Shown: positions 32,502-39,452 of the stretch, in pieces
How the letters are laid out: each line of letters begins with the position of its first letter
Position numbering within the stretch: position 1 is the stretch's first letter
Source: Lachnospiraceae bacterium AF51-6-b8A
GTDB lineage: Bacteria; Bacillota; Clostridia; Lachnospirales; Lachnospiraceae
Reading direction: 5' to 3'
Assembly: GCA_027682585.1 (NCBI GenBank)
Contig: JAQCZH010000001.1
Coordinates: 186,001 to 250,000 of the forward strand
DNA: 64,000 bases
The notes under the pieces: generated by a model
The model's input: only the letters and a program-made list of their open reading frames with translations
The model's database searches: none
Told to the model about the DNA's origin: nothing
Program-made: the position numbers and the translations under genes

Positions 32502-33187
32502 TTCTTAAGACGCAAAATATCAGCAAGAAGTTCGGAGGAAAGCAGGCGCTTTGCGATGTGAGCTTCGATCTGGAACAGGGACAGGTCTATGCTCTTCTTG
32601 GAGAGAACGGAAGCGGCAAGACCACATGGATGAAGATTGTCGCAGGGCTGACCAAGCCGAGCGGAGGAGAGATTCTCTTTGAGGATGGCCCGATCAATTG
32701 GATGAGCAGGAGAAAGATTGCCTACATGTCCACAGAACCCTATTTTTACAGTTGGATGACTGCGGAGGATGTGGGAAATTATTATCAGGACTTCTTTGAT
32801 GATTTCCGGATGGATCGCTACCTGCAATTGCTTGGGAAAATGGAGCTGGAACATACGACAAAGGTGAGGGCCCTGTCCTCTGGGATGATGGCAAAACTTA
32901 AGATCGCGGTTACCATGTCCAGGGAGGCCAGACTCTATCTGCTTGACGAGCCCCTGAATGGGATTGATCTGATTGCGAGGGATAAGATCATGGGGATCAT
33001 CTTAGAGTCGGTTTCGCCGGATGTTACCCTGGTATTGTCCAGCCACCTGGTAGAGGAAATGGAGGCAGTGGTCAGCAAGGCCATCTTCATTCAGAACGGG
33101 CATCTGCTGGAACTGGCTGATGTAGAGGATCTGAGAAGCAGGAAGGGAACATCTCTGTCAGATCACTATCGCAAGCTGATGGCATAG
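32498..33187 (+). CDS. ABC transporter ATP-binding protein
   Basis: A single ABC domain of 229 residues with Walker A LGENGSGKTTWMKI, signature ALSSGMMAKLKIAVTMS and Walker B LYLLDEPLNGID, plus SSHLVEEME containing the switch histidine. It is coupled to the GntR gene by the ATGA overlap and followed by a permease gene. It probably drives an exporter or membrane-stress pump. Confidence 0.92.
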   Translation: MILKTQNISKKFGGKQALCDVSFDLEQGQVYALLGENGSGKTTWMKIVAGLTKPSGGEILFEDGPINWMSRRKIAYMSTEPYFYSWMTAEDVGNYYQDFFDDFRMDRYLQLLGKMELEHTTKVRALSSGMMAKLKIAVTMSREARLYLLDEPLNGIDLIARDKIMGIILESVSPDVTLVLSSHLVEEMEAVVSKAIFIQNGHLLELADVEDLRSRKGTSLSDHYRKLMA

Positions 33188-33196
33188 GAGGATAGG

Positions 33197-33931
33197 ATGA
33201 GTAAATTATTGAAATATGAACTTCGTAAGACTCGGTTTATCAAAGTTTTTATGCTGATCTTCACCGGTCTCTTCGAGATTGTCTATCTGCTGGGTCTTGC
33301 TGGTCACTTTAAATCAGAACCGCTGACGATGACTGCATGTTTGGGATTGGTTTTGACAGCAGTTTTCGGCTGCATGGTCTGCGGGCTCAAGAGCGTTGAT
33401 ATGCTGTACCGGGAATTGAATTCCAAGCAGAGTTATATGCTCTTTATGACTCCGCGCAGCAGTTATCAGATCCTGGGAGCCAAGGTTCTGGAGAATGGCC
33501 TGTCTCTTCTGATGGCGGGCGTCTTCTATGCGGTTCTTGGATTTCTGGATCTTTTCCTTGAACTGGTCAGGGAGGGAGTGCATCTTGACATGGCGTCTCT
33601 GATGCGGTTCCGCTTGGGCTATACTGATGTCGCTACGGTTGGTAAGATGTCGTTTATGCTCCTGCTTGCCTGGTTTACTGTCATTACTGCCGCATATCTT
33701 GCGATTATTGTGCAGGCCACGCTCTTAAATGGCCGCAAGGGAGCTTTCCTCCTCAGCATTCTGATCTTTGCGGGAATTCTGAGCCTCTTTATCGGAATTA
33801 GCAATTGCCTGATCAGGCAACTGGCGCCGAGTGGTCTTTTTGGCCTCTTTCAGGCAGTCTACAGTCTGATCTGTGCCGTCTTATTCTATCTGGCGGGCAG
33901 TTATCTGATGGAGAAGAAGCTGAGCGTATAA
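33197..33931 (+). CDS. ABC transporter permease of the YtrA-type operon
   Basis: The 244-residue membrane protein has about six hydrophobic segments (IKVFMLIFTGLFEIVYLLG, GLVLTAVFGCMVCGL, FAGILSLFIGISN and others). It shows no homology I can name beyond ABC-2-type permeases. It starts 9 bases after the ATPase with TAGGAGGATAGG upstream. The dispersed hairpin repeat begins immediately after its stop. Confidence 0.82.
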   Translation: MSKLLKYELRKTRFIKVFMLIFTGLFEIVYLLGLAGHFKSEPLTMTACLGLVLTAVFGCMVCGLKSVDMLYRELNSKQSYMLFMTPRSSYQILGAKVLENGLSLLMAGVFYAVLGFLDLFLELVREGVHLDMASLMRFRLGYTDVATVGKMSFMLLLAWFTVITAAYLAIIVQATLLNGRKGAFLLSILIFAGILSLFIGISNCLIRQLAPSGLFGLFQAVYSLICAVLFYLAGSYLMEKKLSV

Positions 33932-33973
33932 ACAATGGAATATACGCCTTACGAATATTCCATTGTCATGAAC
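33932..33973. repeat. Dispersed hairpin repeat, copy 2
   Basis: CAATGGAATAT and ATATTCCATTG form the arms, followed by TCATGAAC, directly after the permease stop codon. It is the most divergent member of the three-copy family (others at 463 and 53083) in its core, but the outer ends match. Confidence 0.55.
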
Positions 33974-33977
33974 AAAT

Positions 33978-34031
33978 GAAAAAGAAGGACTTCCGATCCC
34001 GCAATTAGGAGATCGGAGGTCCTTCTTTTCA
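33978..34031. terminator. Bidirectional terminator between convergent genes
   Basis: AAAGAAGGACTTCCGATC pairs with GATCGGAGGTCCTTCTTT around a loop of about 12 bases. T-runs on the right side and A-runs on the left let it serve both the ABC operon and the minus-strand gene at 34048. Confidence 0.85.
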
Positions 34032-34047
34032 CATCGTTGCGTCTGGC

Positions 34048-34233
34048 TTAATCAGGAGTGCGGTGGGAGAGGTCTTTGACCAACTGGTCGATCAGAAGAA
34101 GGGCCGCAATGCCGAGGACTGTCGTCAGGATGCGGTGTTCCTCAGGAACCAGCCCGGAGGCAAAGACAAGAAAGAGGGCGAGAGATAAGAGAATAAAGGA
34201 GATGATCTGGTAGTGGTTTTTCAGATAAGTCAT
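34048..34233 (-). CDS. Small two-helix membrane protein, 61 residues
   Basis: MTYLKNHYQIISFILLSLAL begins a hairpin of two hydrophobic helices (about 10-28 and 36-52, ILTTVLGIAALLLIDQLVKD) linked by a short polar turn (GLVPEEHR). AAGGAG lies 6 bases before the ATG, so the gene is real. Function unknown. It is followed by the bidirectional terminator and lies downstream of another small minus-strand gene. Confidence 0.75.
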   Translation of the reverse strand: MTYLKNHYQIISFILLSLALFLVFASGLVPEEHRILTTVLGIAALLLIDQLVKDLSHRTPD

Positions 34234-34268
34234 GGAAAGCTCCTTTCTGGTCCGCGCCTGATCACAGC

Positions 34269-34529
34269 CTAGCTGATAAAACGAAGTGAAGGGGCAAGGG
34301 ACGCGACAAAGTCCATATCGGATTCTTTGACTGAGATCTTATAGAGGATCTTATCAGGAAGGTTGCGCATGATGAATGAGGTCCTGGAGCCAAAGAAGCT
34401 CTTGTGGCTGACGGCGGAACAGTCCTCATATTTACAGCGGTAGGGAATTCCGTGTTCCGTGAGCGCATCCTCCATTCGGCTGAATTCCTGATAGTTGTAT
34501 GTTGTGAATACTTCCCTCCAGAGATCCAT
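34269..34529 (-). CDS. Small conserved protein, 86 residues (DUF2007-like?)
   Basis: The product begins MDLWREVFTTYNYQEFSRME and continues with ALTEHGIPYRCKYED and ILYKISVKESDMDFV, a pattern like small ferredoxin-fold signal-transduction-like proteins (DUF2007 type), which is a tentative match. I prefer the ATG at 34529, preceded by AGGGGGACGAAAG, over a longer start at 34613. It lies 35 bases upstream of the small membrane protein gene, in the same direction. Confidence 0.6.
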   Translation of the reverse strand: MDLWREVFTTYNYQEFSRMEDALTEHGIPYRCKYEDCSAVSHKSFFGSRTSFIMRNLPDKILYKISVKESDMDFVASLAPSLRFIS

Positions 34530-34676
34530 TGTCTTTCGTCCCCCTTTTTGAAATATCGCAGGAAAAGTTTTGATGCTCCTTTCAACCTGTAAGTCTATAT
34601 TAATCAATAGCACTTTTTTTGGGCGATGTGCAGTCTTTAAATTTTGTACAATTCTTCATATAATAGAATAGATAGG

Positions 34677-34742
34677 ACAAAAATCCCGGGTCAGCTTGAA
34701 AGGTCTGTAGAAGAGACAATTCGGCTGGCTCGGGATTTTGCA
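34677..34742 (-). terminator. Probable terminator for the minus-strand gene at 34762
   Basis: On the minus strand, AAAATCCCGAG and CCCGGGATTTTT form arms around a loop of about 38 bases that contains further pairing (CAGC/GCTG), ending in TTTTTG. It lies directly after the stop of the 108-residue gene. Confidence 0.55.
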
Positions 34743-34761
34743 GAGAAAATCAATGATTCGG

Positions 34762-35088
34762 TCAGTCCTCATCCACTTCTGGGGCAGGAGGCTGATAGGG
34801 ATCGACATCAAGAATACCGGGCATCTGATCTGGATATTTATTGACCTGCCCGTTGAGCCAGCAGGTCAGCTCTTCCATGCCTTCCTCAGAGAAATCCGCC
34901 CGGTGATGGGTCATCCTGGAGGGATCGGTCTGAGGGTAGGCATAGGGACCGAGCCAGCTGCAGGCATCCAGGAGCTTGCCGCCATTCTCATTGACCATGG
35001 CAATCCGGTAGCACATGCTGCCGCAGCTGCCGGTGAAGGCAGAGCTCTCATAGAAACTCAGATCGAGAAGTTCCCTGCGATGTATCAT
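34762..35088 (-). CDS. Conserved hypothetical protein, 108 residues
   Basis: The product begins MIHRRELLDLSFYESSAFTG with a cysteine pair in GSCGSMCYRIAM, then SWLGPYAYPQTDP and FSEEGMEELTCWLNGQVNKY, ending in an acidic PPAPEVDED. Short proteins of this kind are common in gut Clostridia, but I know no function. AAGGAG is 6 bases before the ATG. It is the last gene downstream of the ABC exporter pair. Confidence 0.7.
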   Translation of the reverse strand: MIHRRELLDLSFYESSAFTGSCGSMCYRIAMVNENGGKLLDACSWLGPYAYPQTDPSRMTHHRADFSEEGMEELTCWLNGQVNKYPDQMPGILDVDPYQPPAPEVDED

Positions 35089-35126
35089 ATGTTCTCCTTA
35101 TTGTTCTCACAATTGTTTTCACACGC

Positions 35127-36887
35127 CTAGATGGAAATACCGGCGAACTGGGCCTGGTAGAGCCTGGTATAAAAGCCGTTGGCGGCAATCAGGTCCTCAT
35201 GTCTTCCCTGCTCGACAATGTGGCCGTCCTTCATCACCAGGATCAGATCGGCATTGCGGACGGTGGATAAGCGGTGGGCCACAATGAAAGAGGTTCGACC
35301 GGTCATGAGCTGGTCGAAAGCGGCCTGGATCAGGATCTCTGTGCGGGTGTCGATGGAAGAGGTAGCCTCATCTAAGATCAGCATGGGGGGCATGCAGAGC
35401 ATGACCCGGCTGATGCAGAGCAGCTGCCTCTGGCCCTGGCTTAGATCATCTTCGTGGACGATGGTATCCAGCTTTCGGGGGAGACGCCGGATGAAGTCCC
35501 AGGAATGGGCCTTTTTACAGGCGGCAATGATCTCTTCGTCGCTGGCATCGGCCTTCCCGAGGGCAATATTGTCACGGAGACTGGCGTTTCTCAGCCAGGA
35601 TTCCTGCAGGACCATGCCGTAGGACCTGCGCAGGGAGTGACGGCTGACGGACCAGATGTCTTTGCCATCCACCATGATGGAGCCGGAGTTGACGTCATAG
35701 AAGCGCATGAGCAGGTTGATCAGGGTGGTTTTGCCGCAGCCGGTGGGGCCGACGATGGCGATGGTCTGTCCCGGGCTGACATGCAGGTCAAAATCCTCAA
35801 TCAGGGGTCTGTCGGGCGAATAAGAGAAGTTCACATGCTCTATGTCCACGCGCCCGGTTGCAGGAGGCAGTTCTTCTCTGACTTCCTCTGATTCCGGTTC
35901 GGCCTCTATCAGATAGAAGACGCGGGCGGCACAGGCCATGGCATTCTGCAGTTCTGTGTAGACCATGGAGAGGTCATTGAAAGGCTTGGTGTACTGGTTG
36001 GTGTAAGTCAGAAGGATGGTCAGCCCGCCGACCGTCAGCCCCCCCTGCAGGATGGTAAAGGCTCCAACGAGGGCGACAAGGGCATAGTTGATGGCATTGA
36101 CAGCCCTTGTGCCGGGATTGGCCAAGGAGGAGTAGAAGATCGCTCTGACCGTCGACTGCTGCAAGTCGCGGTTGATGGCATTAAAGCGTCTGGAGGCCCG
36201 ACTTTGGTAGGCGAAGGCCGATACCAGCTTCTCCCCGCCGATCATCTCTCCCACAAGGGCTGTCTGCTGTCCCCGCACCCTGGTCATTTCGTTGAACATG
36301 GCATAGGTATGGGTGGAAATAAAGCGGGCCAGGAAGAAGGAGAGAGGGGTTAAAAGAAGGACCATCAGGGAAATGACCCGGCTCCTGGAGAACATAAAGG
36401 CGATGGTGATGACGATCATGATCAGGCCGGAGAAGAATTGGGTAAAGCCCAGGATCAGTCCGTCTGAGATTTGGTCGACGTCCGCGATGACCCGCTGGAC
36501 CAGGTCGCCCTCGGAGTTGGCGTCTAAAAAGGCGAGAGGAAGTCTCTGAATCTTGCGGATGGCGCGGCTGCGGATCTCCTGAACTGTCCGATAGGCGAGC
36601 CGGTTGTTGATGATGTTCATCAACCAGGTGGCGGCGGCGGCAATCGCGGTCAAAAGGAGGATTCGCCCCATAAAGGCGGCGACCATGGCAAAATCCACCC
36701 GGTTTTTAGCCGCGATGTAATCGATGGCGTCGCCGAAGAGCATGGGAATATAGAGCTGAAGGATGACGCTGACTGCCGCGAAGAATACGCTTGCGGCAAG
36801 GAGCCGCCTTTGGTGGCCGATGACCCGCATGACCTTGCCGAAGCTGGCTGTAAAGGAGACGCTTTGATCGCTCTTATTTGTCTTCAT
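35127..36887 (-). CDS. ABC exporter half-transporter, catalytically competent subunit
   Basis: The 586-residue protein has a six-helix type I exporter domain (residues about 20-320) and a C-terminal ATPase: Walker A VGPTGCGKTTLIN, signature LSQGQRQLLCISRV, Walker B PMLILDEATSSID and switch FIVAHRLSTV. All key residues are canonical. The ATG at 36887 follows AAAGGAG; a longer frame lacks this. It overlaps the preceding exporter gene by 14 bases, so the two form a heterodimer of the BmrCD/TM287-288 type, probably exporting drugs or hydrophobic compounds. Confidence 0.92.
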   Translation of the reverse strand: MKTNKSDQSVSFTASFGKVMRVIGHQRRLLAASVFFAAVSVILQLYIPMLFGDAIDYIAAKNRVDFAMVAAFMGRILLLTAIAAAATWLMNIINNRLAYRTVQEIRSRAIRKIQRLPLAFLDANSEGDLVQRVIADVDQISDGLILGFTQFFSGLIMIVITIAFMFSRSRVISLMVLLLTPLSFFLARFISTHTYAMFNEMTRVRGQQTALVGEMIGGEKLVSAFAYQSRASRRFNAINRDLQQSTVRAIFYSSLANPGTRAVNAINYALVALVGAFTILQGGLTVGGLTILLTYTNQYTKPFNDLSMVYTELQNAMACAARVFYLIEAEPESEEVREELPPATGRVDIEHVNFSYSPDRPLIEDFDLHVSPGQTIAIVGPTGCGKTTLINLLMRFYDVNSGSIMVDGKDIWSVSRHSLRRSYGMVLQESWLRNASLRDNIALGKADASDEEIIAACKKAHSWDFIRRLPRKLDTIVHEDDLSQGQRQLLCISRVMLCMPPMLILDEATSSIDTRTEILIQAAFDQLMTGRTSFIVAHRLSTVRNADLILVMKDGHIVEQGRHEDLIAANGFYTRLYQAQFAGISI

Positions 36888-38763
36888 CCGGGGTCTCCTT
36901 TCCTTGAGTAGAAGAGATGGAAGCTGCCTCATCGGAGGGCGGGCGGTTCGGTTTTTCCTCCGGGAATTGAGAGTAGTAGATTTCCTGATAGATTTGATTT
37001 TTTGCCAGGAGTTCTTCATGATTTCCGCTGCCGACCAGCTTGCCGTCGTCTAAAAGCAGGATCCTGTCCGCGCTGCGAATGGAGGAGGCCCGCTGGGAGA
37101 CGATGAAAATGGTCAGGCTGCCGGCCATTTTTCGGATCGCCTGCCGCAGGGCTGCGTCAGTGGCGAAATCCAGGGCGGAGGCGGAGTCATCCATGATGAG
37201 AAGCTCCGGTTTTTTGACCAGGGCTCTGGCGATGGTCAGACGCTGCTTCTGGCCGCCGGAGAGGTTGCGGCCGCCCTGTTCAATGAGAGCATCCAGGCCG
37301 CCCTTCTTGCCCTTTACTACTTCCGTGGCCTGGGCGGCGGCGATGGCCTCCCAGAGTTCCTCGTCTGTGGCGTCAGCCTGGCCCCAGAGGAGATTGTCAC
37401 GGATGCTGCCCTCGAAGAGAAGAGCTTTCTGGGGGACGACGCCGATTTTGGCGATCAGGTCTCCCTTTGGGTATTCCCGGACATCTCTGCCCAAGACATC
37501 CACCCGACCCCTGGTCGCGTCATAGAAGCGGGGGATCAGGTTGACCAGGGAGGACTTACCGCTGCCGGTTGACCCGATGATGCCGATGGTCTGTCCGCGC
37601 CTGACGGAGAAGGAAATGTCCTCGAGCGCGGTCTCGTCACTGCCGGCATAGGTCAGGCTGACGTCCGTAAAGCGAACAGCGTCCGCGCCGGATCCACCCG
37701 GGACTGCAGAGGGTCTGTCCGCGGGGCCGGATGCGTCGGGATTACCAGACGTCATGTCTGTGGAAGCGGACGCGCTGTTGTCCTGGGCTGCGGCGATAAT
37801 CGCCGGGGGATAAGTCATGGAGGATTGGATATCAAAGACATCTGCAATCCGATCCGCGCAGGCTAAGGACTTGTTGATGGAGACAAGCAGAGAAGCGAAC
37901 TTAATCAGCTCAATGATGATGGCAGCCATATAGTTGTAGAGGGCGACTACCTGTCCCTGTTCCATGCTCCCGGCATTGACGCGAACGGCGCCCAGTTGGA
38001 TGAGGAGGATGATGGAGATGTTGACGATCAGGAAGCTGGCGGGGTTCATGAGGGCAGACAGACGGCCTGCGAACTCGTTGGTCCTGGTCAAATAGGCATT
38101 TCTCTCATCGAATTCCTGAATCTCAGCCTCTTCCTTGCAGAAAGCGCGGATGACCCGGACACCGGACAGGTTTTCGCGGGTGATGCCGAGCAGTCGGTCC
38201 AGAGCTCTTTGCGATTTGCGAAAGAAGGGAATTGAGACCAGCATGATGGCGAAGACTACAGCGAAGAGAACAAGAGTCGCCACAAGGAAGATCAAAGCGG
38301 ACTTGGCGTCGATGGTGAAAGCCATGAGGATGGATCCAAGGACGATGAGGGGACTTCGCAGTAAGAGGCGAAGGGCCATATTGATACCGGCCTGGACCTG
38401 GTTGGCATCAGAGGTCATCCGTGTGATGAGGGTATCCGTGCCCAGGGTATCCAGTTCTGTGTAGGAGAGGGACTGGATGTGATCGAAGAGCTCCTGGCGC
38501 ATCTCTGTGGTAAAGCCCACACTGGACTTGGCGGCGAACCACTGGGCCACGAAGGCGAAGAGCATGCCGGCCACAGCTAAGACGATCAGAAAGATAAAAG
38601 AGCGGATGATCAGGGGCCTGTCGGAGGCGGCAATTCCCTGGTCAATGATACGGGCGACCACCAGGGGAACCAGGAGATTCATAAGGGCCTCAAATAACTT
38701 GAAGAGGGGGGCGAGCAGGGTCTCTTTTTTATAGTGGCGGAAAAACCGCAGAAGTCTTGGCAT
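36874..38763 (-). CDS. ABC exporter half-transporter, degenerate-site subunit
   Basis: The 629-residue partner has six membrane helices, then an ATPase with Walker A GSTGSGKSSLVN and a perfect LSGGQKQRL signature. The catalytic glutamate is replaced by Asp (LLIMDDSASALD) and the switch histidine by Gln (IFIVSQRASSI). Such a degenerate site is typical of one subunit in heterodimeric exporters. A Ser/Ala/Pro-rich linker of about 40 residues (NSASASTDMTSGNPDASG) separates the two domains, longer than usual. GAAGGAG precedes the ATG. Confidence 0.92.
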   Translation of the reverse strand: MPRLLRFFRHYKKETLLAPLFKLFEALMNLLVPLVVARIIDQGIAASDRPLIIRSFIFLIVLAVAGMLFAFVAQWFAAKSSVGFTTEMRQELFDHIQSLSYTELDTLGTDTLITRMTSDANQVQAGINMALRLLLRSPLIVLGSILMAFTIDAKSALIFLVATLVLFAVVFAIMLVSIPFFRKSQRALDRLLGITRENLSGVRVIRAFCKEEAEIQEFDERNAYLTRTNEFAGRLSALMNPASFLIVNISIILLIQLGAVRVNAGSMEQGQVVALYNYMAAIIIELIKFASLLVSINKSLACADRIADVFDIQSSMTYPPAIIAAAQDNSASASTDMTSGNPDASGPADRPSAVPGGSGADAVRFTDVSLTYAGSDETALEDISFSVRRGQTIGIIGSTGSGKSSLVNLIPRFYDATRGRVDVLGRDVREYPKGDLIAKIGVVPQKALLFEGSIRDNLLWGQADATDEELWEAIAAAQATEVVKGKKGGLDALIEQGGRNLSGGQKQRLTIARALVKKPELLIMDDSASALDFATDAALRQAIRKMAGSLTIFIVSQRASSIRSADRILLLDDGKLVGSGNHEELLAKNQIYQEIYYSQFPEEKPNRPPSDEAASISSTQGKETPDEDK

Positions 38764-38912
38764 AACAACTCCTTCATAAATAAATACCGATCTTCGTCAT
38801 TTTAGCACAGGTAAAAGGGAATGGAGAGAGGGAGGACTGATGTTAACCCGCAGAAAGAGGGAGAGCAGAAATATTTTAAAAATAAGGGGGAGTGTTGCGC
38901 TGACAACTTACC

Positions 38913-38957
38913 ATATACCCATATAGGGTATATAGTAATGATACCCGAGAGGGGTAT
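38913..38957 (+). promoter_or_regulatory. Two CsoR-type operators
   Basis: ATATACCC-ATATA-GGGTATAT (38913-38933) and ATACCC-GAGAG-GGGTAT (38941-38957) are back-to-back palindromes of the TACCC-N5-GGGTA type bound by copper sensor CsoR. They lie about 75-115 bases before the csoR-family gene and should control it and the copper ATPase. Confidence 0.85.
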
Positions 38958-39029
38958 TGTGACAGAAGAGATGTAAGAGAGATATGCGGCTAGGGTCTTA
39001 TGGGATTAAAGAAAACAGGAGCGATTATT

Positions 39030-39350
39030 ATGAAAGGAAAGCGACTTGCAGAGGAAAGACAGCCTGATTGCTGCCGCACCAAGGAGCGGGATCCGGAAGA
39101 GGACAGAGACCTGATCTGCCGCTTGAACCGGATTGAGGGACAGATCAGAGGACTTAAGCGCATGGTCGAGGAAAAGGCTTATTGTCCCGATATTCTGACC
39201 CAGGCCCAGGCGGCCTCCAGCGCGCTGAATGCCTTTCAGCGGGTCCTTCTGGAGAACCATCTCAAGACCTGTGTTGTGGATGATATCAAGGCAGACAAGG
39301 AAGGAACCGTGGAGGATTTGACGAATCTTCTACGAAGACTGATGCGCTAG
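39030..39350 (+). CDS. csoR: Copper-sensing repressor CsoR
   Basis: The 106-residue all-helical repressor has the Cu(I) ligand set Cys52, His77 and Cys81 (YCPDILTQ; ENHLKTCV) with the family spacing of 25 and 4 residues, and the conserved RLNRIEGQIRGLKRMVE helix. The ATG at 39030 follows CAGGAG; an ATG 30 bases upstream is in frame but lacks a good site. Its operators precede it and the copper ATPase follows 102 bases later. Confidence 0.93.
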   Translation: MKGKRLAEERQPDCCRTKERDPEEDRDLICRLNRIEGQIRGLKRMVEEKAYCPDILTQAQAASSALNAFQRVLLENHLKTCVVDDIKADKEGTVEDLTNLLRRLMR

Positions 39351-39452
39351 GCTGATGAGTCAGGGCAGATCCTCCGGGACGGGATGGTTTTCAGAGCTGT
39401 GTCAGTGTAAAAGCCCTGTCCCGCGACAGTATTCTGCAGAGAGGAGCGAAGC

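Noticed and set aside
34644..34844. 66-residue plus-strand frame near the 108-residue gene
   Set aside because: It overlaps the minus-strand gene and its terminator, lacks a ribosome binding site and shows no motif.
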